Origin: Alphaproteobacteria bacterium
GTDB taxonomy: Bacteria > Pseudomonadota > Alphaproteobacteria > UBA9655
Direction: 5' to 3'
NCBI GenBank assembly: GCA_019752515.1
Contig: JAIEMB010000002.1
Span: 1-64,000, forward strand
DNA: 64,000 bases
Shown piece by piece: positions 1 through 7,939 of this stretch (positions are counted from its first letter, which is position 1; every line of letters begins with the position of its first letter). Position numbers and translations under genes: made by a program. The notes under the pieces were generated by a model. It was not told the origin of the DNA and searched no databases. It worked only from the letters and a program-made list of their open reading frames with translations.

Positions 1-94
1 GTTTTTCCTTTACCCAGCCATTATGCCTGGTGTGGGAGAAGGTTCAGAAGCACCTATAGTTAAAATTAAGAACGTACGCCTTGGGAGAGCATAG
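1..94 (+). CDS. C-terminal end of a secreted module protein (partial, runs off the left edge)
   Basis: Reading from base 2, the frame gives a tail ending in FLYPAIMPGVGEGSEAPIV and then KIKNVRLGRA before a TAG stop. This matches the last 30 residues of three complete proteins in this window (minus gene 28972-30558, plus genes 40456-42510 and 42779-44266), which end in similar YPAIMPG...PVVEVKNV sequences. It is therefore the end of a fifth copy of the same C-terminal module. Nothing can be said about the N-terminal part of this protein. The family function is unknown; a carbohydrate-binding-like beta-sandwich is my inference. Confidence 0.75.
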   Translation, partial: FFLYPAIMPGVGEGSEAPIVKIKNVRLGRA

Positions 95-123
95 TAATAC
101 TTTCCTATTCTGTGAGGTCTCTC

Positions 124-157
124 CCGGAACTTACGGCTGTAGAGCCGCAAGTTCCGG
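124..157. terminator. Long stem-loop after the partial module gene
   Basis: Arms CCGGAACTTACGGCT and AGCCGCAAGTTCCGG enclose a 4-base GTAG loop. The 15-bp stem has a single mismatch. It lies 30 bases after the stop of the partial gene at the left edge and before the convergent symporter gene. There is no clear run of T, so it may be a weak bidirectional terminator or a dispersed palindromic element rather than a classical intrinsic terminator. Confidence 0.5.
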
Positions 158-195
158 AGGACGGTTATTTATAAGAAAGGCTAATGATTTTTATC

Positions 196-1479
196 TTAAG
201 CTTTTGGATGAAACCGGTTGGGGGAGGAGAGGGTGAGAATACGGCCCCAGACTCGCTCAAATACTCGGCAAAGAGCACCATTCGCCATGACATTACAGCT
301 GGTGATAAGAGGATCTAAAAAGACATTAAGGGCTAAAATAATGGCGATCATTTCAGGATTAAAATCGAGATAAGTTTCGTAAATGGGAAGCATAATGAAA
401 ATGGCTCCTCCAATGACGGCTGCAGTGGCAAAGCGAGCTAAAACAAAGACAAAACTAAAATGAGCCCAGGTGATAAGGTCAGGATTTTCTCCATAAAAAT
501 GGCGATAAATAAGAAAACATAAAAACGTATTGGCGATACAATCCCCAATTTGTTGGATGTTGGTTGTAGCAGGGATAATCGCTTGGGCAAGGCTAGGATT
601 GCGTAAGTTTTTAGCAGTTCCTGCAATTGTCCATGGCATTGTGGAAAGGCTGCAGCCGGAGGTTAAAGCAATTCCACCTGCGGGTAAAAGATTTTTTATA
701 TTAAGAAGTATTTTTCCTAAGGAATATCCGGCACCGAGGGTGAAAAGGACAAAGAGGTAAAAAATTAAAAATAAAACTAACCAGAGAACAAGAACGGCAT
801 AATGGGTAAAAATATGATCTAGCAAATGAGTTTGATACATTTGAACCGCAAATCCTAGAATAAATAGGGGAATAAGCCTTGCAAAAACCTGTGTAAGCAT
901 CCATTCTACCATGTCTTTGCCTTGGGCGATGAGGGGAGTCAGAATCGATTGTTTACTAAAGGCATTCATACACCCTAAGGTTAACCCTACGATAGCGCCC
1001 TTCTCAGCTGACCACCAACTAGGCTTACTCAAAGGCAATCGCCACAAGGCCATAAAATCGGATGATAATGTTGAAACCCCAAAGGAAGGCAAATTATCAG
1101 CAGCAAAGGAAGCACACACATAAGCATACCAAACGCTGGAAAGATTGGAGAATCCTTCAAAGAGAAGAAGAGCAACGACAAAGAGGGGGGCCTTATGCTC
1201 AAAAGAACGAACAGCATAAGCAATAAAGAGGCCTACAGTGACAGGCATTACCCACACAAGAATATCCTTGATGAGCAAGCTGATTGTATAAAAAAACTGA
1301 TGAGCAACAGAAGGTAAAAGATTTGCTAGGAGCAGGTATAGAATTAAAACAAGAAGAACTTGAACACTTCTATGCTTTAGAGAATGAATGAGCGTCAATA
1401 TAATTCCATACATATAATGACTCTTAGCAAATTCTAAGCTTGAGGGGAATACCCATTTTGACTCTTTTGCTAGCTGCAA
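196..1479 (-). CDS. Dicarboxylate/amino acid:cation symporter (DAACS family)
   Basis: A 427-residue, very hydrophobic protein with about eight to ten membrane segments. Two late motifs identify the family: AIIPATTNIQQIGD (about residues 300-313) corresponds to the TLPAT-N-G loop region of GltP/DctA-type carriers, and ALNVFLDPLITSCNVMANG near residue 390 corresponds to the substrate and cation-binding D...NV..N helix. Such carriers import glutamate, aspartate or C4-dicarboxylates with Na+ or H+ across the inner membrane. The sequence departs from the GltP consensus, for example in the serine-rich SGCSLSTMPW hairpin, so substrate cannot be assigned. It stands alone on the minus strand and converges on the module gene at the left edge. 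Confidence 0.8.
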   Translation of the reverse strand: MQLAKESKWVFPSSLEFAKSHYMYGIILTLIHSLKHRSVQVLLVLILYLLLANLLPSVAHQFFYTISLLIKDILVWVMPVTVGLFIAYAVRSFEHKAPLFVVALLLFEGFSNLSSVWYAYVCASFAADNLPSFGVSTLSSDFMALWRLPLSKPSWWSAEKGAIVGLTLGCMNAFSKQSILTPLIAQGKDMVEWMLTQVFARLIPLFILGFAVQMYQTHLLDHIFTHYAVLVLWLVLFLIFYLFVLFTLGAGYSLGKILLNIKNLLPAGGIALTSGCSLSTMPWTIAGTAKNLRNPSLAQAIIPATTNIQQIGDCIANTFLCFLIYRHFYGENPDLITWAHFSFVFVLARFATAAVIGGAIFIMLPIYETYLDFNPEMIAIILALNVFLDPLITSCNVMANGALCRVFERVWGRILTLSSPNRFHPKA

Positions 1480-1525
1480 ATAAAAGGAAATAAGTTTGGA
1501 AGGCTATGTTGTTCCAAAAGTAAAC

Positions 1526-1545
1526 CCATGGGCATAAGCCCATGG
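1526..1545. repeat. Palindromic hairpin CCATGGGC-ATAA-GCCCATGG
   Basis: A perfect 8-bp stem with an ATAA loop, in the 87-base gap between two minus-strand genes. Its core GGGC-ATAA-GCCC closely resembles the core GGGC-GTAA-GCCC of the longer palindrome at 6845-6880. This suggests a dispersed palindromic element. For the secreted-protein gene at 1567-2322 it lies just downstream and could also act as a transcript end. Confidence 0.45.
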
Positions 1546-1566
1546 ATAAATGAATTAAATGATTTT

Positions 1567-2322
1567 TTAATGTCCTGGAACATTTGCCCCAAGAACTGGG
1601 ATAGGAGTAACATTTCCATTAAGTCCAAGATTACTTACAATTTTCAAAGATGCACCCCATGTTGTAGGAGCAAAAACGCCTGTTTCTCCACCATGCTCTT
1701 TACGTTCAAAAGCTATATCGCCACCTAATTCCTGGATATGAACTGTCGTAGCTTTAACGTATGTATTATCGGGAATAGCATAGGTGACAAGGTTGAAACC
1801 GTAAGGAGCGTGGCTAACTTCAATGGCTTCTTTCCACTCTTTCCCCACTTTATACAAAAGGGCAATCTGAGTAAGTGATTGATTGAGAGACTTATTTTGA
1901 AAATCCTTAAAAAGAGCGCTAGAGAGACAGAGGCGATTTCCAATGAGATTTTGAGTGGCAAAATTGAGTCTATCTTCTTCACTTGGTTGATAATTATGAC
2001 GTACAAAGTTAGTATCAAGAGTGCGATAAAGAGTTTCGTTATCCTCAGGAATAATAAATTCATCGCTTACTTTTTCGTGCTTTCCAATAGTAGCAGCGAT
2101 ACGAACACACGTCTGGGAGGGAACATTTACTTTGAATGCAAGCCCACGAGGAGCGATGTTAGCGGTAGCTATATACTCCCAACCCTTTTTGGTCTTTCGT
2201 TGAATACGAATTCTCTCTACTCTTTGGTCGTCCTCAAAATTGCTTTTTAGAATAAGATTTGCATTTGCTTCATGAAGGCAAACAGCTGTCGTTAACAGAA
2301 AGGCTGATAGCTTGGTTTTCAT
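1567..2322 (-). CDS. Exported protein with two internal repeats, unknown function
   Basis: The start is placed at the ATG giving MKTKLSAFLLTTAVCLHEA because GGAG lies eight bases upstream; a longer reading adds nine residues ahead of this ribosome site. The N-terminus is a signal peptide, probably cleaved near HEANA. The 251-residue protein shows an internal duplication: an early stretch (KKGWEYIATANIAPRGLAF) and a later one (VGKEWKEAIEVSHAPYGF) share the pattern of charged strand, GW/EW, AP-x-G-F and a V-rich strand. This suggests two copies of a small beta-sandwich domain. I do not recognise the family. It is probably periplasmic or secreted. Confidence 0.65.
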   Translation of the reverse strand: MKTKLSAFLLTTAVCLHEANANLILKSNFEDDQRVERIRIQRKTKKGWEYIATANIAPRGLAFKVNVPSQTCVRIAATIGKHEKVSDEFIIPEDNETLYRTLDTNFVRHNYQPSEEDRLNFATQNLIGNRLCLSSALFKDFQNKSLNQSLTQIALLYKVGKEWKEAIEVSHAPYGFNLVTYAIPDNTYVKATTVHIQELGGDIAFERKEHGGETGVFAPTTWGASLKIVSNLGLNGNVTPIPVLGANVPGH

Positions 2323-2396
2323 AAAAATCTCCACAATAATAGTTTGCAATAATTCAATTAATTACAATAAATTATCAAACATTTTGATAAAATACA

Positions 2397-2454
2397 GTGC
2401 CAGGTACTTAGGGAGATTTTTTAAAAGATCAAGAGATATTTTTATCACTGGCAC
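2397..2454. repeat. Short inverted repeat in the intergenic region
   Basis: GTGCCAG at 2397-2403 and CTGGCAC at 2448-2454 form an inverted pair about 45 bases apart in an otherwise AT-rich, gene-free stretch (2323-2538). It could be the ends of a small decayed mobile element or chance. No target duplication is evident. Confidence 0.2.
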
Positions 2455-2538
2455 AAATGGTTCATATGTCAGGGTTAAATTCTAATCTAGCTTCCGTTCG
2501 ACTAGAGAGTTTCGTCCTTGAATGTATTCATAATACCC

Positions 2539-3285
2539 TCATGTGCTGGGAGCTCTTTTCTTCTCCAAGAAATAACCTAATTGCGTCTTCAGAACTTTTG
2601 GTTGAACTTCCTTGATTGTATTGGGCTCTAAAAGTCCAAGCTGGAAAGGACCATAGCTCAACCGAATCAGGCGACTGATGGGCCATCCCAAAAATTCAAA
2701 AACACGGCGGAGTTCCCTATTTTTCCCCTCTTGAAGGCTCACTGTAAGCCAGGCGTTATCTCCTTTTTGTCGGTCAAGAATTGCTGATATAGACCCATAA
2801 TGGATACCTTCAATGGTAAGTCCCTTTTCAAGTTTTTTTAATTCAGGCTCCTCAACCTTTCCATGAACACGAACGCGATAGCGACGAATCCAGCCCGTTG
2901 AGGGTAACTCCAGATAACGAGCGAGCTCTCCATCATTGGTCAAAAGTAAAAGACCTTCACTGTTCAAATCGAGACGACCCACTGAAATGACCCGAGGGAG
3001 ATTTTCGGGAAGAGTTTGAAAAATAGTTGTACGTCCCAGTTCATCTTTGTGGGTCGTAACAAGACCTTTGGGTTTATGATATAGCCAAAGGCGTGTTTTC
3101 TCTGCTCTAGGTAAAGGTGTATTGTCAACAACAATATGATTATGAGAGGTAACACAAAAAGCAGGCGTTTCTAGAACCTTACCATCGACTTTAACCCGTC
3201 CTTCTCGAATCCAAACTTCAGCGTCTCTGCGAGAACACAAGCCTGCTCGGGCCATGACTTTGGCAATTCGCTCGCCTTTATCCAC
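2539..3285 (-). CDS. rluB: 23S rRNA pseudouridine synthase, RsuA/RluB family
   Basis: This enzyme isomerises a specific uridine of 23S rRNA (RluB) or 16S rRNA (RsuA) to pseudouridine. The N-terminus is an S4 RNA-binding domain (ERIAKVMARAGLCSRRDAE onward). The catalytic domain carries the family motif GRLDLNSEGLLLLTNDGELA with the catalytic Asp. The KNRELRRVFEFLGWPISRL motif is typical of RluB/RsuA. I prefer the GTG start at 3285 because GAGG lies six bases ahead; an ATG at 3309 has no visible ribosome site. Either start overlaps the end of the upstream amidohydrolase gene, so the two are probably co-transcribed. Discrimination between RluB and RsuA/RluE rests on length and general similarity. 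Confidence 0.85.
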   Translation of the reverse strand: MDKGERIAKVMARAGLCSRRDAEVWIREGRVKVDGKVLETPAFCVTSHNHIVVDNTPLPRAEKTRLWLYHKPKGLVTTHKDELGRTTIFQTLPENLPRVISVGRLDLNSEGLLLLTNDGELARYLELPSTGWIRRYRVRVHGKVEEPELKKLEKGLTIEGIHYGSISAILDRQKGDNAWLTVSLQEGKNRELRRVFEFLGWPISRLIRLSYGPFQLGLLEPNTIKEVQPKVLKTQLGYFLEKKRAPST

Positions 3286-3994
3286 GCGTTGCCTCAACAA
3301 ATGCGTCAAACACAGCTCTTTCTTGGGAGGTTATTGTGAATTCTGGGTGCCATTGGAGTCCTAGACAAAAGCGATAGGCTGGAGCTTCAAAGCCTTCAAC
3401 CAAACCATCAGGAGTAAGAGCGTTTATAATAACACCTGGTGCAGCGTCTTTTACAGCTTGATGGTGGAAACTATTGACAGCAAGCTTATCTACATTGAGC
3501 AGTTTGTGCAGCATGGTATTCTTAATGATTTTTACCTCATGGGTGGGCTCATGATGGGGAGCTGTTTGTTTGTGTTCGATCGCGTGGGGGAGCTCATGGG
3601 GAATATCTTGAATGAGTGTCCCTCCTAAAGCAACATTGATGAGCTGATGGCCGCCGCAAATTCCAAAGACAGGAATATCTTTTTGAAAAGCTTTTTGGGT
3701 GATAGCCATTTCAAAAGTTGTGCGCTTTGGTTTTAAATTAACAGAGGGATGAATTTCTTGCGCTCCATAGAGTAAGGGATCAACATCATGGCCTCCTCCT
3801 GTGATGACAAGCCCATCAATAAGAGAAAGGTAATCCTCCACAAGGGTGAGATCATGGGTTAGCGGGAAAGGTATGCCCCCCGCGTCACTTATGCTGGAAC
3901 AATAGTTTTCTCTTAAAACGTACCAAGGGTAATGAGAGTAACCTCCTGGGCCTTGGGCATCAAATGTAATGCCGATTAACGGTTTTTTAGTCAT
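3278..3994 (-). CDS. puuD: Class I glutamine amidotransferase-like hydrolase, peptidase C26 (gamma-glutamyl-GABA hydrolase type)
   Basis: A 238-residue single-domain protein of the PuuD / peptidase C26 family, which hydrolyses gamma-glutamyl amide bonds, classically gamma-glutamyl-GABA in putrescine breakdown. The nucleophile Cys113 lies in FGICGGHQLINVALGG, and His216 and Glu218 in LGLQWHPE complete the triad. The VNSFHHQAVK segment before it is typical of the family. No other puu genes are nearby, so the polyamine link is family knowledge, not context. It is followed with overlap by the rluB-type gene and divergent from lysS. Confidence 0.8.
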   Translation of the reverse strand: MTKKPLIGITFDAQGPGGYSHYPWYVLRENYCSSISDAGGIPFPLTHDLTLVEDYLSLIDGLVITGGGHDVDPLLYGAQEIHPSVNLKPKRTTFEMAITQKAFQKDIPVFGICGGHQLINVALGGTLIQDIPHELPHAIEHKQTAPHHEPTHEVKIIKNTMLHKLLNVDKLAVNSFHHQAVKDAAPGVIINALTPDGLVEGFEAPAYRFCLGLQWHPEFTITSQERAVFDAFVEATRG

Positions 3995-4021
3995 GACACT
4001 CCTATAAAAACGACTTTGTAC

Positions 4022-4027
4022 TATAAT
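4022..4027 (+). promoter_or_regulatory. Possible -10 box for lysS
   Basis: A perfect TATAAT lies in the 93-base divergent region between the C26 hydrolase gene and lysS, about 60 bases ahead of the lysS ATG. No good -35 hexamer is visible at the usual spacing, so this is a weak prediction. Confidence 0.3.
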
Positions 4028-4087
4028 ATCTTTATTTCCTCTTTAAAAAGAGTAAAGTGAGGAAAATTTAGGATTAAGGTTTAAAAA

Positions 4088-5656
4088 ATGGAAGATATGC
4101 GTCCCCTTGCTCAAACAACAATGGCTTGGCCTTTTGAGGAAGCTCGAAAAATTATACATAGCCTTGAGGGAAAGGCCCCCTCTAAAGGATTTGTGCTTTT
4201 TGAAACAGGGTATGGCCCCTCAGGACTTCCTCATATTGGGACTTTTGGAGAAGTGGTACGAACAACAATGGTTCGTCAAGCTTTTGCTCTTCTTTCTGAT
4301 ATTCCCACAAAACTATATGCTATTTCCGATGATATGGATGGGTTGCGGAAAATTCCAGATAATGTGCCCAATGGTGAGATGATTCGTGAACATCTTGGAA
4401 AACCTTTAACACGAATTCCCGATCCTTTTGGAACGCATGAGAGCTTTGGTCACCATAATAACGCTCGTCTCAGGGCTTTTTTGGATACGTTTAAATTTGA
4501 TTATGAATTTATAAGCTCTTCCGAATGCTATAATTCCGGGAAGTTTGATCCCATGCTTCTTTCCGTTTTAGCCCATTATGAGGAAATCATTAATGTGATT
4601 CTCCCTACCTTGAGAGAAGAAAGACGCGCTACCTATAGCCCCTTTTTGCCCATTTGCGCAGAAACAGGACGGGTATTACAAGCGCCTGTCGTTGAGAGAG
4701 ACGAAAAGATGGGGACGATTGTTTATCAACGAGATGATGGAAAGCTTATTGAAACACCTGTAACAGGTGGGCACTGTAAGCTTCAATGGAAAGTGGATTG
4801 GGGGATGCGGTGGGCAGCCTTTGGTGTTGATTATGAAATGTCAGGAAAAGATCTCATTGATTCCGTGAGGCTTTCGAGTCAGGTCTGTAAGATTTTGGGG
4901 TATCGTCCTCCTGAAGGATTTAATTATGAGCTTTTCCTCGATGCAGATGGCACAAAAATTTCGAAATCTAAAGGAAACGGTTTGACGATAGAAGAGTGGC
5001 TCCAGTATGCGCCTGAAGAAAGTCTTGCCTATTTTATGTATCAGTCTCCTCGTAAGGCCAAACGTCTTTACTTTGATGTCATCCCTCGGGCTGTTGATGA
5101 GTATCTCAATTTTCTTGAAAAATTTCCTGAACAAACATTAGAGCAAAAGCTCAACAATCCTGCGTGGCATGTACATGAGGGGAAACCTCCCCGCGAAGAG
5201 CTCCCCTTAAGTTTTGCCATTCTTTTAAATTTAGCAAGCGTGACAAACACAGAAGATAAGGCAGTTTTATGGGGATTTATCAGTCGGTATGCACGAGGCG
5301 CAAATCCTGAGGCAATGCCCATGGTGGACCGGCTTGTAGAATATGCAATTGCTTATTATCGTGATTTTGTGAAGCCTCATAAACATTACAGAGTGCCTAC
5401 AGAGGAAGAGAGAAAAGCACTTGAAGATCTCGCACAGAGCTTAAAAGGGCTAGCGCAAGATCCTGAAGCGATCCAAACAGAAGTTTTTGAGGTTGGCAAA
5501 CGGCATCATTATACAAATCTTAGGGATTGGTTTAAGGCTCTCTACCAAATCCTTCTCGGACAAGACGAAGGACCTCGTATGGGATCCTTCATTGCTCTTT
5601 ATGGGGTGGAAGAGACCACCAAACTCATATCAGAGGTTCTAAAGAAAGAAAAATAA
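4088..5656 (+). CDS. lysS: Class I lysyl-tRNA synthetase
   Basis: Charges tRNA-Lys with lysine in the cytosol. At 522 residues it is the class I type found in archaea and many alphaproteobacteria, unrelated to the class II enzyme of E. coli. The nucleotide-binding HIGH-type motif is PHIGTFGE with His49, and the KMSKS-type motif is KISKSKGNG near residue 290. The C-terminal helical anticodon-binding part is present. The gene is also called lysK in some annotations. The exported CheD-like gene begins 28 bases downstream with its own ribosome site. Confidence 0.95.
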   Translation: MEDMRPLAQTTMAWPFEEARKIIHSLEGKAPSKGFVLFETGYGPSGLPHIGTFGEVVRTTMVRQAFALLSDIPTKLYAISDDMDGLRKIPDNVPNGEMIREHLGKPLTRIPDPFGTHESFGHHNNARLRAFLDTFKFDYEFISSSECYNSGKFDPMLLSVLAHYEEIINVILPTLREERRATYSPFLPICAETGRVLQAPVVERDEKMGTIVYQRDDGKLIETPVTGGHCKLQWKVDWGMRWAAFGVDYEMSGKDLIDSVRLSSQVCKILGYRPPEGFNYELFLDADGTKISKSKGNGLTIEEWLQYAPEESLAYFMYQSPRKAKRLYFDVIPRAVDEYLNFLEKFPEQTLEQKLNNPAWHVHEGKPPREELPLSFAILLNLASVTNTEDKAVLWGFISRYARGANPEAMPMVDRLVEYAIAYYRDFVKPHKHYRVPTEEERKALEDLAQSLKGLAQDPEAIQTEVFEVGKRHHYTNLRDWFKALYQILLGQDEGPRMGSFIALYGVEETTKLISEVLKKEK

Positions 5657-5684
5657 GCTCAAAGTATAGAGGAGTATTGAAATC

Positions 5685-6833
5685 TTGAGTAGAATAGTTA
5701 TTTTTTTGTTTATTATGTGTTCAACTTTAACAAATAATCTTTACGCAATGCAAGGTCATTCTAAAGGATCTGAAGAAAAGCATCGAAGAAGTGTTCAGGG
5801 GAAATATGTTGCAAAGATACAGAAAGATCCCATTTTGTTTGAAGGGAAAGTAGGGACGTTTAGAGGCAGAAAGAACAGGTACTTTTTAGTGCAAACCCTT
5901 TCTCTTATAATTATTTTTGGTCTCATAAATCCCGTAGGATTTGATGTTTCTTCTTCACCGAGCGTAGACCCATTTGGGCCAATAGCTCCAATTATCCCTC
6001 GTCCTTCCATTAGCGGTACTGAGGTTTCCCAAAGTTATAGAGCTTCTCCTTCTCCTTATTTTTCACTTCAAGACCCCATTCCTCAACAAAATCGGAGTGC
6101 TCTCTATGTTGCTCTAGAAAACGCCTATAGACAAGCAGAGGCATGTGAGCCAGATACTGTGGCAATTTTAAAAACACTCCCAAGCTCTCATCCTTTCAAA
6201 GACCTTCTTAAGCAATGTGATCAGATTGATGCTAATTATATAAGTCCTCAAACTTTGTCGGCTCTTCGTATTCCTTTTGATAAAGAAATTCCAGCTCCAC
6301 AATTTAAAGTTGTTCCGCAGTTTACCTACTCCCTAAGTGAGGATGAAACCCTTTTTACGGGAAATGTTATGAAGTGTGTGGCGATTGCCATTTATAATCC
6401 TCTTCTTAAGAGAGGGGGGTTGGCTCATGTTGCTGGAGAAAATGTTGCTTACCTTGATGCGCATCTTAAAAGTAGAGAAAGCTCTAAAACAGGGATTCAT
6501 GAATTTATGGAAAGTGTAGTAGGAGCTGAAGATCCAGCAGATCAGAGGGTAACTTTATTAAGCGGTTCTAAAGCTCATCTTGAATATTATATTTCTTTAA
6601 TGAAAAAATTTGGATTCGTTAAATTTAATATCTTTCAAAAAGATGAATGGGGATTATCTAAAAATAGTTTTTATAATAAAGATCTAAGTAAAGGAAGTTT
6701 GGCTTTAGATACTAGAGATGGCAGAGTGTACCGAATTGAAAATGATAAAGTTGTTAATCAATGGATGGGACCTCCTGAAAAATTTTTAACGCCGGAAGGA
6801 AAGACGTACCCTTCAAGACTTATAAAAAAATAA
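5685..6833 (+). CDS. Exported protein with a C-terminal CheD-like (CNF1-fold) deamidase domain
   Basis: A TTG start is supported by GGAG ten bases upstream and by the signal peptide that follows (SRIVIFLFIMCSTLTNNLYA). A second hydrophobic stretch lies at residues 66-86. Residues 100-210 are low-complexity and helical. From about residue 219 the protein resembles CheD, the chemoreceptor glutamine deamidase: Thr225, Cys231 and His248 keep the spacing of the CheD triad (Thr, then Cys at +6, then His at +17). The surrounding sequence KCVAIAIYNPLLKRGGLAHV fits the CheD pattern, with a later VTLLSGSKAH and LALDTRDGRVYRI matching the FGG and tG-v strands. CheD is normally about 160 residues and cytosolic. 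This one is exported and has no chemotaxis neighbours. I infer a secreted or surface deamidase/effector. Confidence 0.6.
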   Translation: MSRIVIFLFIMCSTLTNNLYAMQGHSKGSEEKHRRSVQGKYVAKIQKDPILFEGKVGTFRGRKNRYFLVQTLSLIIIFGLINPVGFDVSSSPSVDPFGPIAPIIPRPSISGTEVSQSYRASPSPYFSLQDPIPQQNRSALYVALENAYRQAEACEPDTVAILKTLPSSHPFKDLLKQCDQIDANYISPQTLSALRIPFDKEIPAPQFKVVPQFTYSLSEDETLFTGNVMKCVAIAIYNPLLKRGGLAHVAGENVAYLDAHLKSRESSKTGIHEFMESVVGAEDPADQRVTLLSGSKAHLEYYISLMKKFGFVKFNIFQKDEWGLSKNSFYNKDLSKGSLALDTRDGRVYRIENDKVVNQWMGPPEKFLTPEGKTYPSRLIKK

Positions 6834-6844
6834 AGGAATAATCT

Positions 6845-6880
6845 GTGAACCTCCACGGGCGTAAGCCCGTGGAGGTTCAC
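6845..6880. repeat. Perfect 16-bp palindrome at the start of the deaminase-like gene
   Basis: GTGAACCTCCACGGGC, a GTAA loop and the exact reverse complement GCCCGTGGAGGTTCAC. It begins 11 bases after the stop of the CheD-like gene and coincides with the first codons of the next reading frame. There is no T-tract, so a classical terminator is unlikely. Its GGGC-RTAA-GCCC core is shared with the hairpin at 1526-1545, suggesting a dispersed palindromic element. Confidence 0.75.
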
Positions 6881-7486
6881 CAAGATTTAATAACCAATAG
6901 AAAAGCTTTTAATCGTGTTAGAACTATTTTACGAACTACACAGCTTGAAGCTGCTCAAAGTATTAGTGCTTTAAGCTCAAAGATAGACCTCTCTGTAGAG
7001 ATCAATTTAGAATTTATCAAGGAATTAGCAGCGAACGCAAAATCAATTCAAGAAAAACTTTCCAAGAATGAAAAAGAGTTATCTAATATCGGTTGCAAAG
7101 TTATTGCGACCTACTGGCACAGCGAGCAAAAGTTTCTAAAGTTTATTGAAGATGAAATGCAGAGAATTGTAGGTAATATTAGAGAGGCCTTGCCTTTTAA
7201 GCCTGAAGCTGTGTTCATAAACATTCTCTCCCGACATGATATATGCTCAGTTTGTAGTCATACTCTTGTACGCTCTTATACTCAATCTGAAGGTACTCTT
7301 AGTATGCTACGGAATGCTTTATTTGAAAGACTCAAAGTTGAACCACAAGATTTCCCCTTGTATATTACTAGCTCCTTTCGGGAAAAAAGAGACAAAACAA
7401 TATACAACATAAAATCTGAACAGTTAGATAGTTTAGAAAGAATTTACCCAGCGTTTCCAACTTTATACATACCTCTTTCACAATAA
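6845..7486 (+). CDS. Deaminase-fold protein with HxE...CxxC zinc motif (putative toxin/effector, 5' end altered)
   Basis: The zinc signature of the cytidine/nucleic-acid deaminase superfamily is visible: His92 and Glu94 in ATYWHSEQKFL, then Cys134 and Cys137 in SRHDICSVCSHTL after a beta-strand (AVFINIL). Residues 25-85 form a helical, coiled-coil-like region. The protein could deaminate a nucleotide or nucleic-acid base; exported toxins of this fold exist in polymorphic toxin systems. An AGGA site seven bases before the GTG makes it the second gene of an operon with the CheD-like gene. The first 12 codons are encoded by a perfect palindrome, and there is no signal peptide, so the original N-terminus may have been lost. 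It could be a truncated relic. Confidence 0.55.
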   Translation: MNLHGRKPVEVHQDLITNRKAFNRVRTILRTTQLEAAQSISALSSKIDLSVEINLEFIKELAANAKSIQEKLSKNEKELSNIGCKVIATYWHSEQKFLKFIEDEMQRIVGNIREALPFKPEAVFINILSRHDICSVCSHTLVRSYTQSEGTLSMLRNALFERLKVEPQDFPLYITSSFREKRDKTIYNIKSEQLDSLERIYPAFPTLYIPLSQ

Positions 7487-7639
7487 CGTAAGATAGTTAT
7501 AAAGAATCCTTTCATTTCGTCAGGAAGGGGTCTTGCTAAATTGGCAAGTTAGCGGGCGAACCATGAATTTCCTAATTTATCGATTTGCGCTTTCAAAAAA
7601 AACCTACGTTTGCGAAAATAGTATTTTAAAGAGATTCAT

Positions 7640-7939
7640 TTATTTTAAACTGAGGCAGTTTTTCTTTATAAAAGATTCAATAATTTTTTCTACTATTGAA
7701 GGATCCTCTTCTATCTTAAAATGTTTTATTCGCGAAGCTTCTCCCCGAATTAACACAATTTTAGACTTCGAGAGATGAAACGTTTTACTCAGGAGCTTAA
7801 TTAAACCCTCATTGGCTTTTCCATTTTCAGGAACAGCGGTGACTCTTACACGCAAGACTTTTTTGCCGTCAACATCCACTGCCCAGCCATCAATCTTATT
7901 GGCGGAAGCTTTTGGTGTGAGATGGACAATTAAAATCAT
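7640..7939 (-). CDS. DUF167 / YggU family protein
   Basis: A 99-residue protein with the family hallmarks: an opening strand LTPKASANKIDG, then VRVTAVPENGKANEGLIKLLSKTF and a basic strand IVLIRGEASRIKHFKI. This small conserved family (UPF0235) has no established biochemical role. Its ATG overlaps the lipB stop codon (ATGA), so it is translationally coupled to lipB. Confidence 0.85.
   Translation of the reverse strand: MILIVHLTPKASANKIDGWAVDVDGKKVLRVRVTAVPENGKANEGLIKLLSKTFHLSKSKIVLIRGEASRIKHFKIEEDPSIVEKIIESFIKKNCLSLK

Noticed and set aside
5685-6833. Classical chemotaxis CheD
   Set aside because: The signal peptide, double length and lack of che genes argue against the cytosolic chemotaxis role, although the catalytic triad spacing is kept.
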